This document shows positions 24,401 through 33,722 of a DNA stretch of 60,000 nt, piece after piece (position 1 is the first letter of the stretch; every line of letters begins with the position of its first letter). Both the position numbers and the translations under genes were made by a program. The notes beneath the pieces were generated by a model. That model ran no database searches. It was given only the letters and a program-made list of their open reading frames with translations, and was not told the DNA's origin. The stretch lies in the NCBI GenBank assembly GCA_009760855.2, contig WPIO01000019.1:436001-496000 (forward strand). The letters run 5' to 3'. Origin of the DNA: Cristatella mucedo (Eukaryota; Bryozoa; Phylactolaemata; Cristatellidae).

Positions 24401-25893
24401 ACTAGAGCCGCATCCGACCCCGATGTCTTTTAAACTGACATTCAAGGCTGCGCATAACACGGTGCATATTTTGAAGCTTTTTGTAAATTGAATCTTCACG
24501 ACTCTGTACACGAATAGAATGTACGAGAGCGTGCTTGCCAAGAGCACTCCTTCGTATCAATAAAAACCTGTCCAGTGAGTTCTACTTCATTATCAATTTC
24601 CGAATGTTTCTAAAATCAGTAAGGCAAGTGTTATTAACTAGCTCTGTCGCAGGCACGGTTTCTGGGTGTTTCTTTTGATATAAGCCTGAAGGTTTGTCCC
24701 ACATCTCCAAAATTTCTTTTGCCTCACTTGTAGATATAAACTACTCCGTCTCACCTATTCCTACTTCCGACAAAACCTCCACTTGCTGCTGCGTCCGTAG
24801 TTCCTTTAGTTCCTCCATTGTCACTTCCTTGGAGGTCACCTCGACGGGCTCCCGTCGAGCGACCTCCGTCCATGTCTAGGCCCATGGACTTGCCAAGGGA
24901 TACAAGCTCCTTCACCTTCACCTTCACTGATGCTTCGGATTTGAGTCTTTCAAAGACCGTTTCAGACACAGCTCAGGCCACAGCTCACTGGTCACACCTG
25001 AGTCACTGGGCAGCGTCTTGCAGCGGAGCATCTTTCGCTGCCCTGCCCTTACTGGCCTGATTAACCGCATGCAGTTCTTTCCTCCACCCTCTTGCTTGCG
25101 TCGCTGACACACCGACTTGCATTCGTATTAATGTGGGCAATTCCATTGCAGTCGCTTAAAGTGAACGAATGTGGAAGGGCATGCTTAGCAGATACTGCAG
25201 CGTTCACATATACGTCGGCTGCGTCCGCTAGCGGTGGGGTATGTGAAGCTGGCTCGTAACCCGAACTTTAGCTCTCAACTCAAAGCAACGCATCAACCGA
25301 GCGATAGCTCGTATCTCGAAAAACGGGTAAGTTGGGACACTCGTAAGCCAAGGCACCACTGTAATTTAAATCCAGCATTTAAATGAATTTTGAAATGCGT
25401 AGTTATATAGACAGAATTAATATAGCCTAATAATGTTAGCGTTTTCAACTATATGCTCGTGTTGTGTGGTATTCCTTGATGGTAATGTTCCACTAGGACT
25501 GCTCCGAAATAATTTGGCGATGATACCAGCACAAACACTAGTTTCCCACGTGAGTATCTGAGACGCACTGGCAACATTTGATTTCCGTTCAGTACGTGCA
25601 ACGCAAGATCGGCGAGTTTCTCTTAGAGTAAAACCCCCTCACGATCAATGAAAATGACAGGCCCAACGGGTAAAAAGTGAAGCGAGAGAGAGTCATAGAG
25701 GCGTCTTCTGGGAATATGCACGAGATTCACAGCGCCGATCGCGGGTCAGCGGGTCAGACCAGAGACGACGACGAAGTGGCACAGAGGAGGCACACAGGTG
25801 CTCGCACGACGGCCTAATGCACAAGAGATGAAAAAAGCTAGCTACCCACTTCGCTTACCCGTCGCCGACAACGACGCACTTAATGGCTTGCAT
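14783..25893 (-). CDS. Rac-family small GTPase with altered switch regions
   Basis: Six coding exons join in frame with GT-AG introns: 25893-25859, 21467-21396, 21308-21191, 15919-15857, 15672-15537 and 14937-14783. They give 192 residues, the Rac1 length. Rac family proteins are GTP switches that control actin, adhesion and NADPH oxidase at membranes. Seen: P-loop GDGSVGKT (10-17), [10 protein letters not shown] (G4), ECSAL (G5) and a CLLF prenylation box preceded by KPIKK. Using Rac1 numbering, switch residues differ from the family: V30, N33, V37 (Phe usual), C40 (Tyr usual), H57 and S60 (WHTASQ instead of WDTAGQ). T35, D38 and Q61 are kept. In Rac1, F37 and Y40 contact effectors and D57 lies at the Mg/nucleotide site, so reduced cycling or altered effector choice is inferred. 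All frames and splice sites are intact, arguing against simple decay. Introns hold LINEs, SINEs and a DNA transposon. Confidence 0.9.
15537..15672 (-). CDS. Rac-like gene, coding exon 5 (G4 motif)
   Basis: Encodes [40 protein letters not shown] and ISYPQ plus one base. The acceptor is CTTCCAG and the donor GTGGGT. The TKLD nucleotide-specificity motif is intact. Confidence 0.93.
15857..15919 (-). CDS. Rac-like gene, coding exon 4
   Basis: Encodes [20 protein letters not shown] then K, phase 0 at both ends, with a TGCAG acceptor and a GTAAGA donor. It matches Rac1 [20 protein letters not shown] closely. Confidence 0.92.
15920..16095. other. Rac intron sequence between exon 4 and the LINE
   Basis: Start of the 5.3-kb intron 3 (15920-21190); nothing else recognised. 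Confidence 0.4.
16096..17545 (-). mobile_element. LINE family A, 5'-truncated copy with RT
   Basis: (AAT)n at 16098-16122 and the CCCTCAGAGAACTTAATCTC tail mark the 3' end. Minus-strand coding covers PLKYG-like [20 protein letters not shown], then [14 protein letters not shown] (catalytic YADD, about 17346-16843), then [20 protein letters not shown] and [20 protein letters not shown] (16660-16337). The two parts are in different frames, so ORF2 is broken. It inserted in Rac intron 3. Confidence 0.9.
17546..18371. other. intronic sequence, unassigned
   Basis: Within Rac intron 3. A minus-strand frame at 18046-18441 reads partly through the CA repeat and has no recognisable domain. Confidence 0.3.
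18372..18441. repeat. (CA)n microsatellite
   Basis: About 70 bp of CA with a single CTCA interruption near 18424. Confidence 0.97.
18442..19799. other. intronic sequence, unassigned
   Basis: Within Rac intron 3; short open frames only, nothing recognised. Confidence 0.3.
19800..20170 (+). mobile_element. LINE ORF2 C-terminus, old fragment
   Basis: The plus-strand frame contains [20 protein letters not shown] followed by [13 protein letters not shown], which matches the 'LHWLPVxxRIxFKxxxLxxKALHGLAPxYL' pattern at the end of L2/CR1-like ORF2. No other part is preserved. Confidence 0.5.
20172..20372 (-). mobile_element. SINE S1, nearly complete copy
   Basis: Minus strand: GTGAGCCGTGATGGCACACT, AGGTAAGGCGGTTGCTTTCA, a perfect 12+12 palindrome (CACGACCTCGGG with its complement, 20300-20323), a B-box-like GGGTTTGTTTCC, TATCGCCACTGCAAGCGGTG, AGAGGCTGTTTAATCAGCTC and (TTTA)n. 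This is the best-preserved member in the window. Confidence 0.85.
20373..21035. other. intronic sequence, unassigned
   Basis: Within Rac intron 3, nothing recognised. Confidence 0.3.
21036..21155 (-). mobile_element. SINE family S2 with LINE-A-like 3' tail
   Basis: Minus strand: CTTGTTTGGTCCAGTGGTCA (A-box-like), CCGACCAAGGTCTGGCTGAG (shortened B-box area), then TGAAGCGCCTGAATAGAGAT and TAAGTTCTCTCGGCGAGCTA. The last 28 bases of this align to the 3' tail of LINE family A with three mismatches. A second copy lies at 49280-49410. Confidence 0.7.
21191..21308 (-). CDS. Rac-like gene, coding exon 3 (switch I end, switch II)
   Basis: Encodes [20 protein letters not shown] then [20 protein letters not shown], ending at a GTAAGT donor. 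H57 and S60 change the normally invariant DTAGQ (G3) motif, and V37 and C40 change the effector loop. Confidence 0.9.
21396..21467 (-). CDS. Rac-like gene, coding exon 2 (P-loop end, switch I)
   Basis: The acceptor follows TCTCTATTCGTAG; the donor is GTAAGT. It encodes [20 protein letters not shown] then NPT plus two bases of V36. V30 and N33 replace the Gly and Ile of Rac1. Confidence 0.9.
22318..24560 (-). mobile_element. LINE family B, long copy (RT region to 3' end), decayed
   Basis: The 3' end has TGTAATTAATGTATCTCAGT. The minus strand then gives [40 protein letters not shown] (22937-22620), reverse-transcriptase pieces between 23000 and 23900, and the upstream linker [20 protein letters not shown] (24133-23921). 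Many frameshifts. A 42-bp family-A LINE tail has inserted at 22690-22731. The boundary near 24560 is approximate. Confidence 0.7.
22690..22731 (-). mobile_element. minimal LINE A tail inside LINE B
   Basis: (AAT)n followed by GCACTTGATAGAGCGTCCTT, the terminal 20 or so bases of family A, interrupts the family-B coding alignment. Confidence 0.6.
25560..25858. promoter_or_regulatory. CpG-richer segment of Rac intron 1 next to exon 1
   Basis: The sequence after exon 1 is richer in CpG than the surrounding repeats, as is 25894-26350 upstream. This is consistent with a promoter-proximal region. No TATA box or initiator was identified, so this is inference from composition and position. Confidence 0.35.
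25859..25893 (-). CDS. Rac-like gene, coding exon 1
   Basis: Encodes [12 protein letters not shown], identical to the Rac1 N-terminus, and ends after two bases of the Gly12 codon at a GTAAGC donor. This split position matches vertebrate RAC1. The ATG is 25891-25893 in plus-strand coordinates. Confidence 0.9.
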
Positions 25894-26350
25894 AGCCACT
25901 GGCTCTGTACGGAATCAATTGGGGCCGTACACAGACTGTTAGAACGAGGAAGTGCACTGACCCCGACCCAAGTCCGGAGAGTACATGGCGGAAGTTGGGC
26001 GGTTAAAATCTCTTTCCTAGCAACTTACTGGAAACAAAATGAGAACAATATATCGTTATTTTACTTGAATTCATTTTCTACTGACCGTTATTCTTTATTA
26101 GGTCAGATGAGCTGCGACGCCTCACCCCATGTTTGTATGCAGCGTGTCGCAGGCGCGTTTGTGATGAGCCGGGTCGCTGTGCTGCGTCCTCATGACCTCG
26201 AGGAGAAAGCCCCGCGGCGATCTGGCCGCATAACTCGAAGGCCGCTGCCGCCTCTAGGCGCAGGTGGTGCGTTCTTTCATTAGGTAGCACAACGACCCGC
26301 CGCCAGAAGAGCAGCAGTTGAGCTGAGCGCTTGTCTAGTACTCTGCCGGG
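25894..26350 (-). promoter_or_regulatory. probable promoter / 5' UTR region of the Rac-like gene
   Basis: Directly upstream of the Rac ATG on the minus strand. The block 26100-26330 is strongly CpG- and GC-rich (GCCCCGCGGCGATCTGGCCG, CGAAGGCCGCTGCCGCCTC), unlike the AT-rich surroundings. The transcription start is not visible. The 161-codon plus-strand frame here is antisense and has no domain. Confidence 0.45.
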
Positions 26351-26945
26351 CACTCGGCTATCCCTGAGGCGGAATTTATTTCTCTCGTTGATGCGGGGAC
26401 GCGTCTGGGCAGCCGAAATTTACGAGCTGCCGAAATTGTATGTGCGCTGTAATGTTGCAATGCCCCGAAATTATGAACTATGTGTTCGTCCGCTGAACCT
26501 CGATTAAGAAATATGAGCTCGGCTGCTGAATTAGAACGCTTATGAAATAGCTGCGATAAGCCGAGGCTTGCGAGCCCCATTATGGATAAATATAGATGCT
26601 ATTGATTACTGTGTGACCTATGACCTGGAACTATATCAGGCTTTTGCTTGATCCTTGTCACTCTCTTGGAGAGATCAGATTGAGACCTGCAATGGCTACT
26701 TGCAGGCAGTGGCCTTCTTTCGCACAGTGTAATGAAAGCGATGCAGCAGAGACGTTCCGTCATCAGACTAGAGCTCTTCCAGTCTCTGAAGCCTCTTTAA
26801 CAATTGGCTTCAGAACGGCCATTGTCTTTGGGTAGTGGGATTAATTTTGTTATTATTACTAATTGTAAAACGGCAATGCGATGGCTTGAGAGAACAAAAT
26901 CTTCTATAACGGCACGCTAAACTAGCTGGAATATAAACACGTCAA
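26351..26945. other. unassigned sequence
   Basis: Nothing recognised. Confidence 0.3.
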
Positions 26946-27365
26946 ATGAATAGCTATATTAATCAAATATTTAAATCGCACCTCAAGAGAACCAAATTTG
27001 TTTTTATGAACATACTAATGTCGCGAATCCTCCTACCAACTTGGCTGTGGTGTTGGTATCCTAGTAAGCCCAAATTCTTGCAATGTAATGTGAGTGTAAG
27101 CTGGCTGACATGGCATGACCGTGGAGCCGATGCAGTTATCTAACGAACGTAACTTTGTAAGAGCTCACCCAGATTCCGTGCAGAGACTCTAGAATATACC
27201 ATAGGTGGGCCAAATCGGAGGACTAAGCTTATCGATTTCTTTTTAAGACTATGATTGCCCATAAACATTAGTAATTTGGTTTTATTGTCATTTATTTTGA
27301 GACAGCTTTCTGTCACTCTAAGTGCCGCAAGAGAGCCCAGAGATTTACAGGACACTAAAAAATAA
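26946..27365 (-). mobile_element. LINE RT fragment, old
   Basis: Minus-strand translation contains LKINDNKTKLLMFMGNHSLK, matching the [17 protein letters not shown] block downstream of the YADD box in family A. SARNLGE then follows, corresponding to SARNLGVIFQSD. Strongly diverged. Confidence 0.65.
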
Positions 27366-28904
27366 AAGCAATTCTACAGCATCGTATTATATGCCCAAAA
27401 ATGCAAGCCTGACTTTAGTATGGCAATTAAATTCACAAGAGTTTGAGTGTACAACGTGACAAGTTGCTAACCTAAAGCTAAACTATGAGGCATGTCATTC
27501 GTCATAGGCTAACTATTTGATCATGGACCGTATCCATCCATTCTCTAAACTGTCCCACCGACAGGACCTAAACCGTTGCCTAACATTACCAGCATTACCT
27601 AGGCTAGATGACTGACAAAATATTAAGATTAAGTTTAAATTAAGTTATTACTTAAGTTATTCAGTTATTATTAGACTAGTATTAATTTATTATTTTTTAT
27701 TAATTATATAAGTTATTTAATAACTTAGTATAAATTACCATAGGTAGTATTCTCATGCTTAGTGCAAGGACTTGAGCTGCGATGTGGCAATATTAAAAGC
27801 TCAATAAGGCCGATCTAATCATTTCATCGACTTATTCAGTTAGCTTAGGGAAACAATATCTCTTTAATATCCACATAGGTCGCTGAAATATAATTGCTGA
27901 GAGGCAATTAATTCACAGTAACAATGTATCCATCGACATTGACAAATATCTTATTGAGCACTACCCCCTCTGATTGTGTGGCAGTCCCTTAAAACCACTG
28001 CTCGTGTCGGGATAAATTGAACACAAACATGTAATAAAACAGAAAATACAACAAATGGAAATCTGCAAACTCATAAAACAAGTTTGTGGGGAAGCTCAGT
28101 GTAAAGCACACCAAGGTCTTAATTATCCGTTCTATAACGAGAGGAACAAGCCAGGTAGTTGTTTGCCTTGGCTGAAGTGCGTGCTAGTAAAAGAAATTAT
28201 CACAGACCGACTGAAGCAACACATTCTACTTAAAAACATGCAAAAAATAGAGATCAAACACGTCAGAGACTGGTCATAATAAAATATTAATTATAGCTAC
28301 CACAAATGCCACGTGTATTTAGACAGAACTAGAGCTGTGCCCTCACAGCAAAGTGCACAGGCCGCTGCCCGGCACAATAATGCCTACCTGCCTTTCTCTG
28401 GTTTCTCACGACTCTCCTATGACTCAGGCATGACAAATCGATCGACCGGAGGTATAGCTGCTGGCATGCCACGTCACTCAATGCGTACACGCTGCTCCAT
28501 ATTAGGGCAGCACATGCAGCATCAAACAAAGAGCAGCACACGTAGTTATACCTGAAAACCACCAGACAAGCTAATCTATGGATCAGTTCATTGCATGCTC
28601 GAAACCCATGCGTCGGCCGAACTAAAATCTTGGTTGGAACAGTAAAGCTTCATTTCCACTATCGCCATTAATTCTAAATCGGCGTCGATGCTGTGCAATT
28701 TCACTCTGGGCGTTTTTGGGCTACTACGTCACTACATCTTAATGAGAGGAGCCAAATCGACCGGCCGTCAGGGAGCTGCTTTTACTGTATGCCTCCTCAA
28801 CGGACTAGCCGACCAAAAAACCCTGGGGTACTTCACCTACACCACACGACCGAAACAATAGTGGCTGGCGTTCGTAGGCGAGAATTATAATGAGGCGTTC
28901 AGTG
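27366..28904. other. unassigned intergenic sequence
   Basis: Very AT-rich around 27600-27740. Short frames at 28055-28279, 28313-28555 and 28693-28890 have no recognisable domain. Confidence 0.3.
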
Positions 28905-29052
28905 CAAGCCCCGGTTGTAGGACATTTTCATCCTGGACGTTCGTTTCCCCCCCCCCGCCGGACATTTCCCCAACCCGGTGGACACTAGGACATTTCCCCC
29001 AGAGTAGGACATTTCCCTATGTTGATGAATGTATAACTAAGAATACAGATAT

Positions 29053-29055
<3 letters not shown>

Positions 29056-29096
<41 letters not shown>
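29056..29096. repeat. (TA)n microsatellite
   Basis: About 40 bp of uninterrupted TA inside the TIR element. Confidence 0.95.
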
Positions 29097-29099
<3 letters not shown>

Positions 29100-29474
29100 C
29101 ACATGATTAAATGAAGTTCATGCTCTATTAAAATAAAATCAACTCATTAGAATTAGACCAATGGATGGATTGGAAGGATGGTTTCTAATGGAGCCAGCGA
29201 GCGGCGGCGGCGGTGCGGCAGCTGCGAGCTATATAGCTGGTCCCGCGGATGTTAGGTCCTGCTCGACGCCGCCAGGCACGTGTTTTTACCCATCCAAGCG
29301 AGCACGCGCTACGGCGTGCCGCGCGTTCCTGAAAATGAGGGCTAAGCCTCAGAGGTCTACTGGGTATACCTCGACCTCAAGAGATCTAATTATGCCTTAA
29401 TACGCACTAATTAAAGCGCGGAATAAGAGCGAGGGTGGATTTAGGCGGCGGAGGTGCAGCCCACCCGAAACAAT

Positions 29475-29626
29475 AAAACCTAAACACTAAACCAAAAACC
29501 CTAAACTGTAAACCCTAAAACCCTAAACATGAAATATAAACCCTAAACCCTAAACGCTAAAGCCTAAATCCTAAGAACCCTAAACCCTACAATTCCAAAC
29601 CGTAAACCCTAAGCCCTAACACTAAA
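29475..29626 (+). repeat. degenerate CCCTAAA (plant-type telomere-like) repeats, left block
   Basis: About 150 bp made mostly of AAACCCTAAA, AACACTAAAC and ACCCTAAGCC variants at roughly 7-bp steps. The unit resembles TTTAGGG rather than the usual animal TTAGGG. It is internal to a transposable element, not a chromosome end. Confidence 0.85.
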
Positions 29627-31015
29627 CTAGTGTCTCTGCTTGTTTTGCTTGATCTTTCGGCAGTTTTTGATACCATCGATCACAAAGTTCTTCTAGAGCG
29701 CCTCTCATCTCGCCTGGGCATCACTGGCACTGCTCTGCAGTGGTTCAGGTCCTATCTCAGTGGGAGACTCCAGAGTACTGACGTGAATGGACAAAGATCA
29801 TCTGAAGTACCTCTGAAATATGGAGTAACTCAGGGCTCAGTGCTAGGTCCGGTTCTTTTCACGGTTTATAATCTGCCTCTTGCTGATGTGATTGCCAAGC
29901 ACAATCTAGGCTTTCACTTCTATGCAGATGACACTCAGTTGTACCTTTGCTTTGATCCCTCCCAGCCTTCGAGCACCTCAAATTCTCTAAACTCACTAGC
30001 TGCATGCATTGATGACATCCGCACATGGATGGCAGCAAATTTTCTAAAACTTAACGATGATAAAACTAACTTACTAGTTATGGGCAAACCCAGTGTGATG
30101 ATCCAGAGATTGGAAAGGCTGACTCTCAAAATTGGCTCTGCCAGCATATCTCCAGTTGAATCAGCTCGAAATCTAGGTGTCATATTCCAAAGCGACCTCT
30201 CGTTAGACGACCATATCAGCTCCACAGTCAAAGCCGCCTATTTTCAGCTTCATAACATTACTAAAATTCGGGCTTGTTTAGATAAAGATACCACATCTAG
30301 GTTGGTCCATGCATTCGTGACATCCCGTCTCGACTTCTGCAACTCACTGCTTACTGGCCTACCAGCATGTGCGATCAGGCAATAGCAGCTGGTGCAAAAC
30401 TCTGCAGCTAGACTTGTCTGCCGTGAGCGTTGCAGTTGCTACATTACTCCACTTCTCGCCGACCTGCACTGGCTACCAGTCAAGCAACGGATTGACTTCA
30501 AGGTTTTGTCGCTCACTTTTAGGTCCCTTCATTCTATGGCTCCAGCCTGTCTATCAGATATACTACCCCATCAGGCCAAGCATCGTACCACCTGCTTTGC
30601 GGAATCCAACAGTCTAGAAATACCTCGTACACACCTTAAATCCTTTGGAGACCGTGCATTTCGTTTGTATGCTCCCAAAGCCTGGAACTCCCTCCCGACC
30701 TGCGGCAGAACATCCCCTGACCTGACCACATTTAAAAGGAACCTAAAAACACACCTATTTAGGACAGCATTTAGTGGGTCCCTGTGATTCGTCCTTGATG
30801 TGCTTATGCGTGCTGACACTGTGCATGCTGCCACTAACCACATTTGCATTCTGACCCTGTGGATGTCACCCCTAACCATATTATTCATTTCGTTTTTTTT
30901 CAAGCATGATTTTACTTACCATTCAATTGCATTTCACTTTACAGCAAATGTAAAGCTCCTAGAGAGAGATTAAGTTCTCTGAGGGCGCTTTATCAAGTGA
31001 ATTATTATTATTATT
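29627..31015 (+). mobile_element. LINE family A, young 5'-truncated copy inside the CCCTAAA block
   Basis: A continuous plus-strand copy from the RT domain to the (ATT)n tail at 31001-31015. It is flanked on both sides by the CCCTAAA-like repeat and so inserted into it. The 3' UTR carries GACACTGTGCATGCTGCCAC and CCTAGAGAGAGATTAAGTTC, matching the copies at 50783 and 58463 with few differences. Confidence 0.93.
29630..30385 (+). CDS. reverse transcriptase domain of LINE family A (truncated ORF2)
   Basis: A 251-codon frame: LDLSAVFDTIDHKVLLERLS (RT block with catalytic Asp), [40 protein letters not shown] and the catalytic box [15 protein letters not shown] (YADD at residues 98-101). It ends with [17 protein letters not shown] and a stop after ACAIRQ where other copies read [10 protein letters not shown]. 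The RNaseH-less C-terminal part resumes at 30392 as [20 protein letters not shown] in another frame. The N-terminal endonuclease is missing, so the copy is not autonomous. The first Met is arbitrary. Confidence 0.85.
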   Translation: MSLLVLLDLSAVFDTIDHKVLLERLSSRLGITGTALQWFRSYLSGRLQSTDVNGQRSSEVPLKYGVTQGSVLGPVLFTVYNLPLADVIAKHNLGFHFYADDTQLYLCFDPSQPSSTSNSLNSLAACIDDIRTWMAANFLKLNDDKTNLLVMGKPSVMIQRLERLTLKIGSASISPVESARNLGVIFQSDLSLDDHISSTVKAAYFQLHNITKIRACLDKDTTSRLVHAFVTSRLDFCNSLLTGLPACAIRQ

Positions 31016-31075
31016 TAACCCTAAATCCTAAATTATATACCCTAAACCTTAAACCTAAATCCTAAACCATATACC
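31016..31075 (+). repeat. degenerate CCCTAAA repeats, right block
   Basis: TAACCCTAAATCCTAAATTA and ACCCTAAACCTTAAACC continue the repeat interrupted by the LINE. Confidence 0.85.
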
Positions 31076-31171
31076 GGGAGAATGTCCTACCCCAGGGAGG
31101 AAACGTCCGGGGGGGGGGCAAATGTCCGGGAGGAAAAATGTCCAGGGGGAATGTCCGTAGCCCCAAGCCCC

Positions 31172-33678
31172 TGAATGTGCGTTTTTATGCTTATGCACTG
31201 CAGCCTTGGCTTAATCCTTTTCTACGCAGAAGACGCCGTACATCCGCTCATGAGATACACCATCAAACCTATAGCCTCACACATTACTTAGCCCTTCACA
31301 CCGACACACCCGTGACGGCAGACATTATTTAGCACTATGGACTTTTCCGAAGAATCTTTTCTGTGTGAATCGTGCTTTTTTAAATTTTTCAGCATTAAAG
31401 GATGTTCCGGTAGCATCGTTGTAGCAGTGCCCTTTCTTCATTCAGGATTTCAGAGCGGAAGTGCTCGGAACAAGCTTTTAAATTTTTAGTTGGGGGTAAG
31501 TCCGGCAGTATTGGGAGTTATCCCCCAAAATGGCCGCCAATAAGGGAGTTGTCCCTCCAAAAGCATGTTTATAAAATATTGTACGAAGACCAGTAAACTG
31601 ATTGGCATGAAAATTGGCACGAAGAACACTGGTAGCATTAGCTATCATTTTATGTACAATAGCTGCTGTTTTGACCTTCTTATGACCTTTAAAAGTCCAA
31701 GGTCACGTATAGAGCTGCTGGTAAAATCAGCTCCTAATTTTTTCGATGATTAAAACGTAATTGTAGAAATATGGCAAACCGCTCAAAAAATGCAAGACAA
31801 TCGACTGGAGACTCACCGCCCACAAAAAAGTCTTTAAAAAAATTTGACATCTTAAACTGTTGACTGTCATCACGAACCCAGCCCACGGACACTTTGACAG
31901 GCACATTATATGCATACACACCCGTCATGCATAGACGCACAGGTGGTGAGTGTCAAGACAGGTGAGCTCCACCTATATTCCAAGTTTCATACAGATCGGC
32001 CCAGTCGACCAAGTTGTACAATTTACCAGATACCATGTACTACTGCTGTGACAGCACTCAGAGAAGCCAACTTAAGGTGCCACAGCATGTAGGTGACATG
32101 GAACAACAAGAGTGTTACTATATTTGTCACCATAAAACATCGAATCACATACTTAGGAGCATGTACTTCGAATTTCACGTTTATTGGGTCACAAGTAGCC
32201 TACCTGTGACATTTTTAAGCCGTGTTAGTGAAAGGATGACAAAGGCTTAGCACGACAAACACTGCCAGTTTTGACCAAAACAAGTCTATCTACTGAGGTC
32301 CAATATGCATGTGAGAAGGCTGGAATTATTATGTAACTCCAATCACTCATATATTCCAAAGTTTAAGGTTATAGGATTATTATTTTAGGAGATATGACAT
32401 AAATGACAGCAGGCATTGGACTGTCGTTTGCAGATAAACTTGAGAACTCCCAAGCTATAACCAAGAGGCAGCACTAAGAAACGCTATCATTGCACGAACA
32501 TTCAATATTATTCAACATTCAACATATTCAATAAATAGATAAATATGGATCTTAGGAATAGGTCAACCTAACAAGATCCTTACACAGCCTAAGCAGATCA
32601 TATCTGCGATAGGTCTCATACCTCAGGCCGGCAATCCAGGCTACAGCCGGGAGGCTCACCGGCATTCGCCAATACAAATATGAAATATAGAAATATTCGA
32701 TCGACATCGACACTAACTAGTAACAACATAAATGAGAACTTGAAATCACCTAAATTTTCCTTGAATAGAAATGAATCAACATTTTCAGATCAGCTTCCAG
32801 TAAACGACACGCTATTTCCATCCAAGTCACCACGCTGACCGGCCGCCGAAAAAAGGACCACTCGCGGCCATCGCCTCGTGCGTTATGGCGACTACAGGAA
32901 CTGGATCAGCTGTCCCATGATTCATGCGGTGCCGTGATAATGGACCCCTTAGTTACGGCGGCCCCGGCAGCAGCAAATTCTCAATACATTATCCCTAATG
33001 TTCGTCTACTGGCCGAATAACAGTCACTTCCAGTTTGTGATCCGATGTAAACATACCAATGTAAACTGGTTTCTGCCAAGTAAATAAGGAGTGGGCCTTG
33101 GAATGCCGTTTACCGCCGGTTGCTATGGGCGGGGCGGGGAAGCAGAGGAAGGACTAGGCACTCTGCCGATGGGTTTACTCTTTTATGATATTGTTATACT
33201 ACCAGTCGGACGTGTGATCTCGAGGGGCGTGTCATTTCCAGGAAATTTTTACGTTTTATCATTCTCAACTGTCATTTTTTGAGGGTCCGTTTAGGGCTGA
33301 GTAGCTTATATTCGCAGTGTTCGCCAGAAAACCGCAGTTCCGGCTCAGTTATTTGTCAAAGAAAATTATTTTGTTGAGCTCTATGTACGACTTCCGGTTT
33401 AAATAGGTCTTACAAAATAATTTTATTGACCATGTTCCAGTCATCTTACAACCACCAAAATTTGAGCTTGCATTTAAAACTAGTTTCTCTTTAATACGCG
33501 AATTTCGAAAAAATTGACCATTTTTTGTGGACTTACCCCCCTTATTTCAGAGTTTACCCCGTTAAAATAGTCTGCAGTGATGACTTCTGCTGCTGATTCA
33601 ACTTCTGTGCGTGCTGGCACTGCAGATGTCCGGGGAAATTCTCTTTCCTGCCGGATTCTCACATTAGAGATGTGTAAT
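31172..33678. other. unassigned intergenic sequence
   Basis: No gene recognised. The 12-mer GGGGGTAAGTCC at 31492-31503 recurs inverted at 33529-33540, possibly the ends of an unknown 2-kb element. The block 31590-31710 contains AAGTCCAAGGTCACG-type sequence common in dispersed repeats of invertebrates. 32600-33000 is GC-richer without a readable domain. Confidence 0.35.
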
Positions 33679-33722
33679 GTAAGCAGGATTTAAGCCGGGT
33701 TTGCCCGGCGAGTCTTGCTTAC
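33679..33722. repeat. short two-stem hairpin
   Basis: Outer arms GTAAGCA (33679-33685) and TGCTTAC (33716-33722) enclose an inner stem GCCGGG (33694-33699) / CCCGGC (33704-33709) with a 4-base loop. It sits exactly at the 3' end of the LINE that follows. No function assigned. Confidence 0.6.

Larger units (their letters stand above)
21797..25361. mobile_element. pogo/Tigger-like TIR element (or two end remnants), carrying a nested LINE
   Basis: The left end reads CAGTGTTACCATGCCTTACG at 21797, preceded by TA. The right end is the inverse, CTCGTAAGCCAAGGCACCAC then TG at 25361, followed by TA. The ends agree with the CAGTGGTGCCTCGACTTACGA-type TIRs of Tigger/pogo elements, and both ends continue with CTCGTAAC-type sequence. 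LINE B occupies 22318-24560. No DDE transposase was recognised in the rest, so it may be a non-autonomous or gutted copy. It lies in Rac intron 1. Confidence 0.6.
28905..31171. mobile_element. TIR element with 8-bp target duplication and CCCTAAA-like core
   Basis: Perfect 8-bp direct repeats CAAGCCCC flank the element (28905-28912 and 31164-31171). The element ends are imperfect inverted repeats: left GGTTGTAGGACATTTTCATC then CTGGAC; right, read inward on the minus strand, GGGCTACGGACATTCCCCCT then GGAC. Subterminal regions repeat GGACATTTCCCC-type units in inverted orientation. The interior holds a (TA)n run, a GC-rich 250-bp block, and degenerate CCCTAAA repeats interrupted by a LINE. No transposase was recognised. 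The 8-bp duplication would fit hAT or P-type families, but the ends are not diagnostic. Confidence 0.75.

Noticed and set aside
24751-25112. Minus-strand frames with [20 protein letters not shown], considered as a transposase or gag start
   Set aside because: They lie inside the pogo-like element, but no HTH, CENP-B or DDE motif and no zinc knuckle is visible.
14783-25893. Rac copy as a processed pseudogene
   Set aside because: It has six exons separated by GT-AG introns in conserved positions and an intact 192-codon frame, so it is not a retrocopy. The unusual switch residues are treated as a finding instead.
25798-26283. 161-codon plus-strand open frame
   Set aside because: Antisense to Rac exon 1 and its CpG-rich 5' region; no recognisable domain, and open frames are expected in GC-rich DNA.
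29475-31075. CCCTAAA repeats as a true chromosome end
   Set aside because: They are degenerate, short, enclosed by inverted ends with an 8-bp target duplication, and have genes on both sides.
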